From Thermodesulfobacteriota bacterium (GTDB taxonomy: Bacteria > Desulfobacterota > UBA8473), in NCBI GenBank assembly GCA_040757775.1, contig JBFLWQ010000003.1:124001-188000 (forward strand): a stretch of DNA of 64,000 nucleotides. The letters are read 5' to 3'. The translations under genes were made by a program, and so were the position numbers. Below the pieces are notes generated by a model. The model had not been told where the DNA came from, did not search any database, and saw only the letters and a list, made by a program, of their open reading frames with translations. Shown here piece after piece: positions 18,528 to 26,810 of this stretch (position 1 is the stretch's first letter; each line of letters opens with the position of its first letter).

Positions 18528-18663
18528 AAAGGCGTCGATTCAATGAGACAAATTTTCCGGAAAGAAAAATTCCAAGGAATAAACGGTCACTTTTTATTAA
18601 ATCCCCATTTTTGTATAATGATTATACTCGCTTAAAAATAGAGTTTTACATAGAGGAAATAAA

Positions 18664-19434
18664 ATGGATAACCAAAAATTATCTTGGAAAGAAGTTGTCA
18701 GAAATGCCTTATTAGAATTAGGTGGACAAGGTCATTTGTCTGAGATTAATAAAATCTTAGAAGGTCATCCCAAAACTAAGACTAATCCAACTTGGCAGGA
18801 TACTATTAGGCGAGTTGTAAGGCAATATAAGATTTTTAAACCAGTCCCACCCGAAAGAAGTGGTATTTACAAACTTTTGGAAGAAGTTTTAATGAAACCC
18901 GAATCGCAGAGTTTTACTCAAAAACCAGAAATTGATCACGGAATTGCTCAAGGAATGTTAGTTACATTGGGGAAGATTTACGGATATGAAACTTATGCAC
19001 CTCCGCATGATCAGACCATTAGAAATTTTCAGGGAAAACCATTGAGAGATTTTGTCAGTGTATCTGACTGCACTGATATTTTCAGAGGTCCTAATTTATC
19101 AAAAATTAGGGAAATAGATTCCTTATGGTTTGACGAGGATGATTATGGATTATTTCCGGTATACGCCTTCGAAGTGGAAGAAACAACAAGGGTAAAATCT
19201 GGTCTAGATAGGCTATTAAAAATACCAAGAAGATTCCCTACCCAATTTTTTGTTATAGGCCCGAGCACAAAAGAGAAAGATTTGTTTAACCAATATGTTA
19301 ATCAGACACCGTTTAGAAATTTTAAAGAGAAATTTCTGTTTAGACTTTATAAAGAGTTAGAAGAACTTTACAACTCTGCCTTAATTCATAATGACCGACG
19401 AGAACAATTTGGAATCATTAAAATGAGAGGATAG
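18664..19434 (+). CDS. HARE-HTH plus restriction endonuclease-like protein
   Basis: 256 residues. Residues 7-58 match the HARE-HTH winged-helix pattern (SWKEVVRNALLELGGQGHLS, then a WQDTIRRVVRQY-like helix). The C-terminal part (about 90-256) contains a conserved segment FAVxEFE-like, here VYAFEVEETTRVKSGLDRL, followed by a strand FFVIGP, compatible with a PD-(D/E)XK-type nuclease core. A role as the restriction partner of a methyltransferase is inferred. GAGGAAATAAA precedes the ATG. Its 3' end is duplicated in decayed form at 19741-19880. Confidence 0.6.
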   Translation: MDNQKLSWKEVVRNALLELGGQGHLSEINKILEGHPKTKTNPTWQDTIRRVVRQYKIFKPVPPERSGIYKLLEEVLMKPESQSFTQKPEIDHGIAQGMLVTLGKIYGYETYAPPHDQTIRNFQGKPLRDFVSVSDCTDIFRGPNLSKIREIDSLWFDEDDYGLFPVYAFEVEETTRVKSGLDRLLKIPRRFPTQFFVIGPSTKEKDLFNQYVNQTPFRNFKEKFLFRLYKELEELYNSALIHNDRREQFGIIKMRG

Positions 19435-19439
19435 AAATT

Positions 19440-19688
19440 ATGCTGAAAATAACGATTGATTCACAATATTACCGCGGCCAATTTGATGATTGGCTTGCAG
19501 GTGGCAAGGTTGAATATAAAGGGAGAACATATTATTGGTCTGCGCAGAATAGCAATTATGGTTTCGGCTGGGAAATTCAACCAGTTTCAGAAAAAGATTG
19601 GGCTAATATTGCTGAAGATACATTTAATAAATTCATAGGCTTTATAGAAAGGTGTCTCTATGAACATCGAATAGAATATGTTTTCTGA
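19440..19688 (+). CDS. Hypothetical 82-residue protein
   Basis: Starts 5 nt after the endonuclease-like gene with the upstream site GAGGATAGAAATT, so it is co-transcribed. It is rich in aromatic residues (YKGRTYYWSAQNSNYGFGWE) and ends with a helix. I do not recognise the family. It occupies the same position relative to the endonuclease gene as the 53-residue gene at 19878 does to the decayed copy. Confidence 0.5.
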   Translation: MLKITIDSQYYRGQFDDWLAGGKVEYKGRTYYWSAQNSNYGFGWEIQPVSEKDWANIAEDTFNKFIGFIERCLYEHRIEYVF

Positions 19689-19740
19689 TTTTTTCTCAGA
19701 AAGATCAACTTTATCTTCTTATTTTAAAACAGGCATACAT

Positions 19741-19880
19741 TAGTCAGACCCTATTTAGGAGCTTTGGAGACAAATTTCTGTTTAAGCTTTTTAAAGAATT
19801 AGAACAATTATAGAACTTTGTATTATATCATAATGACCAACGAGAGCGATTCGGCATAAATGAAAGGTGAAGAAATTATG
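19741..19880 (+). pseudogene. Decayed duplicate of the 3' end of the endonuclease-like gene
   Basis: This segment aligns with 19303-19441. Both contain CAAATTTCTGTTTA/GAAATTTCTGTTTA, TCATAATGACC followed by ACGAGA, and a final purine-rich GAAATTATG junction. The copy carries in-frame stops (for example CAATTATAG) and indels. It retains the start codon of the next small gene, as in the parental arrangement. Confidence 0.75.
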
Positions 19881-20039
19881 AATTCCGAAATAACAATTAA
19901 GTGTGTATGCGGAAGAGATGTAACCCTTGAACTTATTGCAGGGCAGTACCAGGATGAATATCAGGGTGATTGTAAATGTAGTCGGCAATGGTTTTTGAAA
20001 GAATTAACAGCGGCATTGGCAGAAATAGATGCTTGTTAA
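19878..20039 (+). CDS. Hypothetical 53-residue CxC protein
   Basis: A short frame starting with ATG after AGGTGAAGAAATT. The protein has two Cys pairs (KCVCGRD and DCKCSRQW), a likely small zinc-binding unit, followed by a helix (FLKELTAALAEIDAC). Function unknown. It follows the decayed endonuclease copy directly. Confidence 0.45.
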   Translation: MNSEITIKCVCGRDVTLELIAGQYQDEYQGDCKCSRQWFLKELTAALAEIDAC

Positions 20040-20151
20040 GATGTATGTTGAGTACAATTAGAGAGCCTGATCCCACAAGACAGATTGATTTTTAGAGATG
20101 ATAGATTTTGTATTTTTAATGATATTTGCCAAATAGAGAAAAAAGTATTAA

Positions 20152-20404
20152 ATGCCCCTAACAGTATTTCGATTGAAGGAAGGACCGGATGGAAGAGCGG
20201 AAAGACTAACAAAGGCGGAGGTGGTGGAATTTCATCTTGAAGATGAGCTCGACGCATCGTCTAACATATACGCTATGCCCCTTTGGTGCTTGCCCTTAGG
20301 GAAATTCACCTTCGACGATTATGGGAAACTGCGTTACTGCAACGCGGGGTTACTATCCATGGTTACCAGAAAACCATGAAGATTATAAAATTCTTACATG
20401 GTAA
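20152..20404 (+). pseudogene. Frameshifted small gene of unknown function
   Basis: Reading frame 1 codes for 75 residues and passes through GKFTFDDYGKLRYCNAG. At the GGGG run at 20346-20349 the frame changes. Removing one G lets the same segment continue as YYPWLPENHEDYKILTW and stop at 20402-20404, a more protein-like ending than the annotated LLSMVTRKP. Either a real frameshift mutation or a sequencing error in the G run. Family not recognised. Confidence 0.5.
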
Positions 20405-20412
20405 AAAATGAA

Positions 20413-20577
20413 ATGGAAAATGAGAAGGAAAACTATTCCACATTGAAGAATTTGGTTATCGATTTAGGGGGATCGCTTTTTGGGGTTGCCGATATCAGAG
20501 ACTTAAAGAACAGTTTCGTTGACCTCCCTCCCAGCAGACGAGCCAGCCGAGAAATTGTTAGAAAGAATAAGAAGTGA
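20413..20577 (+). pseudogene. 5' fragment duplicate of the iron-sulfur gene at 21296
   Basis: 54 open codons. The first 40 or so match the N-terminus of the downstream iron-sulfur protein almost exactly (STLKNLVIDLGGSLFGVADI versus STLKNMVMDLGGSLFGVADI). The match ends near 20525, after the codons for VDLP, and the frame then runs through unrelated codons to a TGA. A partial direct duplication of about 115 bp, with the toxin-antitoxin-like pair between the two copies. Confidence 0.8.
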
Positions 20578-20633
20578 GGGGACAAAATAATCAAATTTGT
20601 GTAAGATAAAGCATGGTAGAAGAAAGGTTTTAA

Positions 20634-20945
20634 ATGGTAATTGTTAGATCGAAGAATAATGTGCCTATACGGTTGACCATTGAAAGATGGGAGCACATAA
20701 TTAGAAGGCATCCTGAAATGGATGGAGAAAAGGGGAAGGTTCTAAAAACTATTACTGATCCCGATCTAATTCAGAAAGGTGATTTTGGAGAGCTTATCGG
20801 GATTAGGTTTTACAAAAAGACACCGCTAACTTCAAAGTATTTGGTTGTCATATACAAAGAAGTTTCAAATACAGATGGGTTTGTAATAACAGCATATTGT
20901 GCTAAGAAGCCATCTGAAAGGAGAGAGGCTATATGGAAGCAATAA
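20634..20945 (+). CDS. BECR-fold toxin-like protein
   Basis: 103 residues. The pattern ERWEHIIRRHPEM with a later FVITAYCAKKP fits the BECR (barnase/EndoU/colicin/RelE) nuclease-like families found in phage and toxin-antitoxin loci. The histidines of IIRRHPE and the ITAY strand are the recognisable features. AAAGG lies 6 nt before the ATG. The 3' end overlaps the DUF2283 gene by 13 nt, the usual layout of a toxin-antitoxin pair. Confidence 0.6.
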   Translation: MVIVRSKNNVPIRLTIERWEHIIRRHPEMDGEKGKVLKTITDPDLIQKGDFGELIGIRFYKKTPLTSKYLVVIYKEVSNTDGFVITAYCAKKPSERREAIWKQ

Positions 20946-21163
20946 AGATACTTGAGAAAAAAGAGAATCTTAACTGGGAATATGATGAAGATGCCGATGT
21001 TCTTTACATCAGTATAGGACAACCCCAAAAAGCACTTGGGGTTGACATAGGAGAAGGAGCAGTAATTAGGTATAGAGAAGAAACCGGGGAAGTTGTAGGA
21101 TTAACGTTTATCGGTGTAAAAGAACGTCTGCTTAGCAGCCTTAAAAAAATTGATTTTGTATAG
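20933..21163 (+). CDS. DUF2283 family protein, probable antitoxin
   Basis: 76 residues with the family signature YDEDADVLYISIG, GVDIGEGAVIRY and VGLTFIGV. DUF2283 proteins are small and commonly sit beside toxin-like nucleases. GGAGAGAGG precedes the ATG. Overlap with the preceding toxin-like gene supports co-translation. Antitoxin function is inference from context. Confidence 0.75.
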   Translation: MEAIKILEKKENLNWEYDEDADVLYISIGQPQKALGVDIGEGAVIRYREETGEVVGLTFIGVKERLLSSLKKIDFV

Positions 21164-21295
21164 AGGGTTTCTAAATGCCCAACAAATCTGCAACTATCAT
21201 GCCTGATAGCAGGCAATAAACCTCCTGCTATTCCAAAGGATCTTGATTGGGAGAACCTCCTAAAAGCCTACTAATATGGTACTTGGGTAAATTAA

Positions 21296-21973
21296 ATGGA
21301 AAATGAGAAGAAAAACTATTCCACATTGAAGAACATGGTTATGGATTTGGGTGGCTCGCTTTTTGGGGTTGCCGATATTAGAGACTTAAAGGACAGTTTT
21401 ATTGACCTTCCTTCACGGCAGATTGAAGGGTTGGATTATGGCATCTCTGTAGGGGTGAGGTTGTCAAAGAGAGTTATAGAGGGTATAGAGGACAGACCTA
21501 CCCAGCTTTACTTTCATCATTACAGGCAGCTCAATAACCTTCTAGACCAGATAGCCGTCAAGCTAACCGGGCATATACAAAAGGAAGGATGGGATGTCCT
21601 GCCCATAGCAGCTTCCCAGATTATCGATTGGGATAATCAAAAGGCACACATTTCTCATAAGAGGATTGCTGCTCATGCAGGTCTGGGCTTCCTGGGCAGG
21701 AATAACCTGTTGGTTAATCCAAGATTTGGCTCCCGCGTAAGGCTGGTTACCTTACTTACCAACATGCCTCTATTGGCTGATAGCCCCTTGAACCAAGATT
21801 GCGGTAATTGCCGGGAATGTATCCCCGTCTGTCCTGTTAGTGCTATTAAGGAGAGACAAGAAGATTTTGATCATCTGGGTTGTTTTGAGAAGCTGCGGGG
21901 TTTTAGGAAGGAATGCAATATAGGACAGTATATCTGTGGGGTATGTATTAATGCCTGTTCAGGAGAGCTTTGA
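21296..21973 (+). CDS. QueG-like double [4Fe-4S] protein, short form
   Basis: 225 residues related to the C-terminal iron-sulfur part of epoxyqueuosine reductase-like proteins. A ferredoxin motif starts at Cys169 (CGNCRECIPVCP), and further cysteines occur in GCFEKL, KECNIGQYICGVC and NACSGEL. Full-length QueG is about 350-390 residues and binds cobalamin; this protein is too short for the complete enzyme, so epoxyqueuosine reduction is not claimed. It stands alone upstream of the nicotinate phosphoribosyltransferase gene. Confidence 0.7.
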   Translation: MENEKKNYSTLKNMVMDLGGSLFGVADIRDLKDSFIDLPSRQIEGLDYGISVGVRLSKRVIEGIEDRPTQLYFHHYRQLNNLLDQIAVKLTGHIQKEGWDVLPIAASQIIDWDNQKAHISHKRIAAHAGLGFLGRNNLLVNPRFGSRVRLVTLLTNMPLLADSPLNQDCGNCRECIPVCPVSAIKERQEDFDHLGCFEKLRGFRKECNIGQYICGVCINACSGEL

Positions 21974-22043
21974 AAAGGGGGCTTCTTCAAAGCTCTCGGA
22001 AGGTTCTGCAAAGGTCTCAGAGATGGAGTAGGAAGGAGGTACT

Positions 22044-23252
22044 ATGTTTCACAGTGTGACTTCCCATGATATAAAGGATGGTAAGGTAACAGATGTCTAC
22101 TTTACCCGAACCTATGAGATACTTAAGGCTAAGGGTATAGATAAAAGGGTTAAGGGTGAGATTATTGCTAAAAAACTGCCCGGAGATTGGCAGTGGGCAG
22201 TCCTGGCAGGGGTGGAGGAGTGTGCTTCCTTGCTGGAAGGGCTGAATGTTAATGTGAGGTGTTTGGCTGAAGGTACCTTCTTCAGGGAGTATGACCCGGT
22301 ATTTGAAATCGAGGGTGACTATACTGACTTTGGGGTTTACGAGACCTCTGTATTGGGTTTTCTGTGTCAGGCGTCGGGTATAGCAACGGCAGCAGCCAGG
22401 TGCCGAAATGCTGCCGGAAACAGGCTCTTGATAAGTTTTGGTGCCAGACGAATGCACCCGGCTATCTCTCCCATGATCGAGAGGAATGCCTTTATTGGCG
22501 GATGCGATGGGGTATCCTGTATTAAAGGCGCTGAGCTGATAGGAAAAGAGCCTATGGGTACCATGCCCCATGCACTTATCCTGATTATGGGAGATACGGT
22601 AGAGGCAACCAAAGCATTTGATGAGGTCATATCAAAAAAAGTAAACAGGGTTTCCCTTATAGATACCTTCAATGATGAGAAGTTTGAGGCACTGAGGGTA
22701 GCAGAGGCATTGGGTAAGAACCTGTTTGCCATAAGGCTTGATACCCCTTCTTCCAGAAGGGGCAATTTCCTGGAAATTATAAGAGAGGTTCGTTGGGAAC
22801 TTGACTTGAGAGGTTATAGTGATGTGAAGCTTTTTGTCAGCGGAGGCATAGATGAAAAGGCAATCTTTGAGCTTAACCCGCTGGTGAATGCCTATGGGGT
22901 AGGGACATCCATCTCTAATGCACCTGTCGTAGATTTTTCTTTTGATATAACAGAGATAGAAGGGATCCCCCTGGCAAAGAGAGGAAAGATGTCCGGAAGC
23001 AAGATGCTTATTAGGTGCCCCAGATGTTTTTCATATAGAGTTGTACCAGTAAGAGTTAAAAGTGAAAAGTTAAAAGTGAAAAGTGAGGAAGAAAGCGGAA
23101 GATGCGAGTGTGGGGGAGGTTTTCAGCCACTTACAGAATCCCTTATAGAGAATGGAAGGATAGTTGGGAGATTACCAGAACCCCAAGAAATAAGAAGGAT
23201 GGTATTAGAACAACTGAGGCATTTTCCAGCACAACCCATTAAGGAGAGATAA
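22044..23252 (+). CDS. Nicotinate phosphoribosyltransferase, archaeal-type, with zinc ribbon
   Basis: 402 residues. The catalytic core shows SFGARRMHPA, MGTMPHALIL, LIDTFNDEK and RLDTPSSRRG, as in the shorter archaeal/bacterial NAPRTase group that makes nicotinate mononucleotide for NAD salvage. A C-terminal extension has CPRC and CECGG, a zinc ribbon. Between those two cysteine pairs the protein reads VKSEKLKVKSEEES, encoded by a 14-bp tandem repeat (23055-23082). GGAAGGAGG precedes the ATG. nadC, the de novo NAD gene, is elsewhere in the window. Confidence 0.88.
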   Translation: MFHSVTSHDIKDGKVTDVYFTRTYEILKAKGIDKRVKGEIIAKKLPGDWQWAVLAGVEECASLLEGLNVNVRCLAEGTFFREYDPVFEIEGDYTDFGVYETSVLGFLCQASGIATAAARCRNAAGNRLLISFGARRMHPAISPMIERNAFIGGCDGVSCIKGAELIGKEPMGTMPHALILIMGDTVEATKAFDEVISKKVNRVSLIDTFNDEKFEALRVAEALGKNLFAIRLDTPSSRRGNFLEIIREVRWELDLRGYSDVKLFVSGGIDEKAIFELNPLVNAYGVGTSISNAPVVDFSFDITEIEGIPLAKRGKMSGSKMLIRCPRCFSYRVVPVRVKSEKLKVKSEEESGRCECGGGFQPLTESLIENGRIVGRLPEPQEIRRMVLEQLRHFPAQPIKER

Positions 23253-23256
23253 GAAT

Positions 23257-23700
23257 ATGCATTCCGACAGTTTGTTAGATCAGATAAGAAAAATCAATTT
23301 GGAGATGGAGCACCATTTCTATCGCTTGTTTAGCCCCAAGCATCCTCTTCAATCCTTATCCCAAGAGAAATGGCAACCGTACACGGATGTCTATGAGACG
23401 AAGGATGCGGTGGTGATTAAAATGGAGCTGGCAGGGGTTAAGAAAGAAGACCTCTCAGTGAATCTCTATGAGAAGAGGTTGACAATTAGAGGGGTCAGAA
23501 GGGACTCTGCTCATGGGGAGGAGAGGATATATCACCAGGTGGAGATAAACTATAGTGAATTTGAAAGGGCTATAATGCTGCCTGAAACAGTGAAGCAGGA
23601 GGCTATAAAGGCGGAGTATAAGGACGGCTTTTTGAGCATAAATATCTCAAAAGAGCATGTTCAGACAGTAGAGAAGATACTGGAAATAGAGGTAGAATAG
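23257..23700 (+). CDS. Small heat shock protein, Hsp20 family
   Basis: 147 residues with the alpha-crystallin domain (TDVYETKDAVVIKMELAGVKKEDL, quoted in part) and the C-terminal I-x-I-type LEIEVE ending. It holds unfolding proteins. It starts 4 nt after the nicotinate phosphoribosyltransferase stop with a GGAGAG site, and lon follows 10 nt later, forming a proteostasis operon. Confidence 0.92.
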   Translation: MHSDSLLDQIRKINLEMEHHFYRLFSPKHPLQSLSQEKWQPYTDVYETKDAVVIKMELAGVKKEDLSVNLYEKRLTIRGVRRDSAHGEERIYHQVEINYSEFERAIMLPETVKQEAIKAEYKDGFLSINISKEHVQTVEKILEIEVE

Positions 23701-23710
23701 GGGGGACAAT

Positions 23711-26122
23711 ATGGCTTCAGAATTGAAAGAAACCGCTTCAGAAGAACTAAAGGTCATAGATAAACCAGGGGGCTACGACATACCCCATGAGTTAGCCATT
23801 ATCCCTGTTAGTGATATGGTTATTTACCCCCATACCCTGGTTCCTCTTGCCATAGCGGATAAAAGGGGAGCTGATGCTGTGGATTATGCTATGTCTCAGA
23901 ATAGAATGGTAGGCGCCATTGCCATAAGGTCTAAAGGGAAAGCAGAGATATCCGAAGAAGACCTTTATGAAATAGGGTCGGTTATGGTTGTTCACAAGAT
24001 GTTAAAGATGCCCGATGGTAGTATGAGACTTATCATACAGGGTTTGGCAAAGATAAGGGTGACTGAATACATTCAGAAAGAACCATTCTACAAGGCCAGG
24101 ATAGATGTTATGCCGGAAAAGGAAGAAATTACCGAGAGGACGGAGGCATTGATGAGGACCATATCCGGGCAATACCAGAAGATGGTCAACCTGGTCCCTT
24201 ACATGCCGGACGAACTCCAGGCTGCCGTCATGAACATTGAAGAACCTATAAAACTTGCATACTTCACAGCGACTATGGTCAGAATGAAATTAGAGGAGAG
24301 GCAGGGGATACTGGAGGCAGAAAATGTAGAGGACAAACTCAGCAGGGTTTTATCCGTATTAAACCGGGAGCTTGAACTCCTGGAGTTAGGGGGCAAGATT
24401 CAGTCTCAGGTGCAAAGCGAGATGAGCAAGACCCAGAGAGAGTACTATCTTAGAGAGCAGTTGAAGGCTATTCAGCAGGAATTGGGGGAGACAGATGAAA
24501 GGCAGTCGGAAATAAATGAGATTCGAACTAAAATAGAGGCAGCCAATCTGCCGTATTATGTGTTTAAAGAGGTAGACAAAGAGTTAAAGAGATTTGAGAG
24601 ATTGCCTCCCGCATCAGCGGAGTACACTGTTATCAGGACATATCTTGACTGGCTTATAGAAATTCCCTGGAACAGAGGAACAGAGGATAACATCGATCTG
24701 GTAAAGGCTAAAGAGGTTTTAGAGGCAGACCACTATGATCTCAGGGAAGTCAAGGAAAGGATTATTGAGTATCTGGCTGTAAGAAAACTGAAGGATGACA
24801 TGAAGGGTCCTATCCTTTGCTTTGTAGGTCCTCCGGGCGTGGGTAAGACCTCTTTGGGTCAGTCCATAGCCAGAGCATTGGGGAGAAAATTTATCCGAAT
24901 GTCATTGGGAGGGATAAGGGATGAAGCTGAGATTAGAGGCCACCGCAGGACCTATGTGGGTGCTCTGCCAGGTCGCATAATCCAGGGCATCAGGCGGGTT
25001 GAATCAAATAATCCTGTTTTCATGCTGGATGAGATAGATAAGGTGGGTGCCGATTTTCGGGGGGACCCTTCCTCTGCCCTTTTGGAGGTTTTAGATCCGG
25101 AGCAGAACAACTCATTCAGTGACCATTATATAGACCTGCCCTTTGATTTATCAAAGACCATGTTCATAACCACAGCGAATGTAATGGAGACTATTCAGCC
25201 GGCACTTAGAGACCGGATGGAGATTCTCAGGCTGGCAGGGTATACTGATGAGGAAAAGGTCTGTATTGCAGAAAAGTACCTTATACCCAGGCAGTTAGAA
25301 GAGCACGGTTTAAACATTGAGAACATTGAGTTTGCCGGAGAAGCTTTACGAAAGATTATTACAAGCTACACCAGGGAGGCAGGTGTTAGAAACCTTGAGA
25401 GGCAGATTGCCAGGGTTTGCCGAAAGGTGGCACATCAGGTAGCTATAGGAAAGAAAAATAAGAAACCAGTAAATGTTTTGCCAGAAAATCTATACGATTT
25501 CTTGGGGCCAGAAAGGGTTTTCCCGGAGGTTGCCAAGAGAACATCTCATCCTGGGGTAGCTACCGGATTGGCGTGGACAGAGGCGGGGGGTGATGTCCTG
25601 TTTGTTGAAGCGATGAAGATGCCAGGGAAAAAATCCTTATCTCTTACCGGTAGTATGGGGGATGTTATGCAGGAGTCGGCAAAGGCTGCATTGAGTTATA
25701 TTCGCTCTCAGGCAAAAAAACTCAATATTGACCCTGAGTTCTTCGAAAAATATGATCTTCATCTCCATGTACCGGCAGGGGCAATCCCTAAAGACGGTCC
25801 TTCTGCAGGGATAACTATGGCTACAGCAATAGCCTCTACCCTTACTGAAAGGCCGGTCAGGAATGATATAGCAATGACAGGGGAGATAACCTTAAGTGGT
25901 ACTGTCCTGCCGATAGGGGGTGTAAAAGAGAAGGTATTGGCGGCCAAACGTGCTGGAATAAACACAGTAATACTGCCCCAGAGAAATAAGAATGATATAG
26001 ATGAAATAGATAAGCAGCTCAGAAAAGGCATGAAATTTGTCTTTGTGGAGAATATTGACAAGGTTCTAAGATTGGCTCTTACTGATAAATCGAAGAAGAA
26101 AACGAAAAAGTTGACGGTTTGA
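23711..26122 (+). CDS. lon: ATP-dependent protease La (Lon)
   Basis: 803 residues, full length. The N-terminal substrate-binding domain is followed by the AAA+ ATPase with Walker A GPPGVGKTS (Lys379) and Walker B FMLDEIDK. The protease domain carries the catalytic Ser698 in DGPSAGITMA and the lysine of GGVKEKVLAAKRAG. It degrades damaged and regulatory proteins in the cytoplasm. Located directly after hsp20; no HrcA/CIRCE or heat-shock sigma promoter seen immediately upstream. Confidence 0.97.
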   Translation: MASELKETASEELKVIDKPGGYDIPHELAIIPVSDMVIYPHTLVPLAIADKRGADAVDYAMSQNRMVGAIAIRSKGKAEISEEDLYEIGSVMVVHKMLKMPDGSMRLIIQGLAKIRVTEYIQKEPFYKARIDVMPEKEEITERTEALMRTISGQYQKMVNLVPYMPDELQAAVMNIEEPIKLAYFTATMVRMKLEERQGILEAENVEDKLSRVLSVLNRELELLELGGKIQSQVQSEMSKTQREYYLREQLKAIQQELGETDERQSEINEIRTKIEAANLPYYVFKEVDKELKRFERLPPASAEYTVIRTYLDWLIEIPWNRGTEDNIDLVKAKEVLEADHYDLREVKERIIEYLAVRKLKDDMKGPILCFVGPPGVGKTSLGQSIARALGRKFIRMSLGGIRDEAEIRGHRRTYVGALPGRIIQGIRRVESNNPVFMLDEIDKVGADFRGDPSSALLEVLDPEQNNSFSDHYIDLPFDLSKTMFITTANVMETIQPALRDRMEILRLAGYTDEEKVCIAEKYLIPRQLEEHGLNIENIEFAGEALRKIITSYTREAGVRNLERQIARVCRKVAHQVAIGKKNKKPVNVLPENLYDFLGPERVFPEVAKRTSHPGVATGLAWTEAGGDVLFVEAMKMPGKKSLSLTGSMGDVMQESAKAALSYIRSQAKKLNIDPEFFEKYDLHLHVPAGAIPKDGPSAGITMATAIASTLTERPVRNDIAMTGEITLSGTVLPIGGVKEKVLAAKRAGINTVILPQRNKNDIDEIDKQLRKGMKFVFVENIDKVLRLALTDKSKKKTKKLTV

Positions 26123-26160
26123 TGCGAGGCTTGGCTAGAAAAACAAAGAATAGGTGTTCT

Positions 26161-26805
26161 ATGGATTTCGATGCCGAACGTCAACGGATGGTTGAGACCC
26201 AGCTAAAAACAAGGGGTATAACCAGCCTCAGGGTTTTGGAAGCAATGCGAAAAGTTCCGAGACACAGTTTTGTGCCTCCGGAGTTTATATCATCTGCCTA
26301 CTACGATGGCCCTCTGTCTATTGGAGAGGGGCAGACCATATCACAGCCATATATGGTAGCCTTGATGACTGAGTGTTTAGGGTTAAAGGGAGAGGAAAAG
26401 GTTTTAGAGGTAGGGACAGGGTCTGGCTACCAGACAGCCATACTTGCCGAACTGGCAAAAGAAGTATATAGCATAGAAATTCATAAATCTCTTTCTGAGA
26501 AAGCGAGACAGGTTCTTACATATCTGGGTTATAACAATATAGAATTCAGGATTGGCGATGGGAGCAGGGGGTGGGAAGAAGAATCTCCCTTTGATGGTAT
26601 TATAGTTACTGCCGGATCGCCTGATATTCCCGGTACTTTACAGAACCAATTGACTGATGGAGGACGGCTTGTTATCCCTGTTGGTTCAAGGTTTGTCCAG
26701 ACACTTTACAGGATAACAAGAGTTGGAAGGTATTTTAAAAGGGAAGAGTTTACCAGTTGCGTGTTTGTTCCTTTAGTTGGAGAACATGGGTGGAAAGGGG
26801 AGTAA
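26161..26805 (+). CDS. pcm: Protein-L-isoaspartate O-methyltransferase
   Basis: 214 residues. The S-adenosylmethionine-binding motif is VLEVGTGSGYQTA, with family segments VPRHSFVPPEF and GEGQTISQPYMVALM. It repairs isoaspartyl residues in aged proteins, fitting the hsp20-lon context. ATG 26161 (MDFDAERQRMVETQL) matches where family members usually begin and has an AGGTG site. ATG 26122, which overlaps the lon stop as TGATG, would add 13 residues and is a real alternative. Confidence 0.92.
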   Translation: MDFDAERQRMVETQLKTRGITSLRVLEAMRKVPRHSFVPPEFISSAYYDGPLSIGEGQTISQPYMVALMTECLGLKGEEKVLEVGTGSGYQTAILAELAKEVYSIEIHKSLSEKARQVLTYLGYNNIEFRIGDGSRGWEEESPFDGIIVTAGSPDIPGTLQNQLTDGGRLVIPVGSRFVQTLYRITRVGRYFKREEFTSCVFVPLVGEHGWKGE

Positions 26806-26810
26806 TAGCG

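Noticed and set aside
22017-22571. 184-codon open frame opposite the nicotinate phosphoribosyltransferase gene
   Set aside because: Antisense shadow with no protein-like features.
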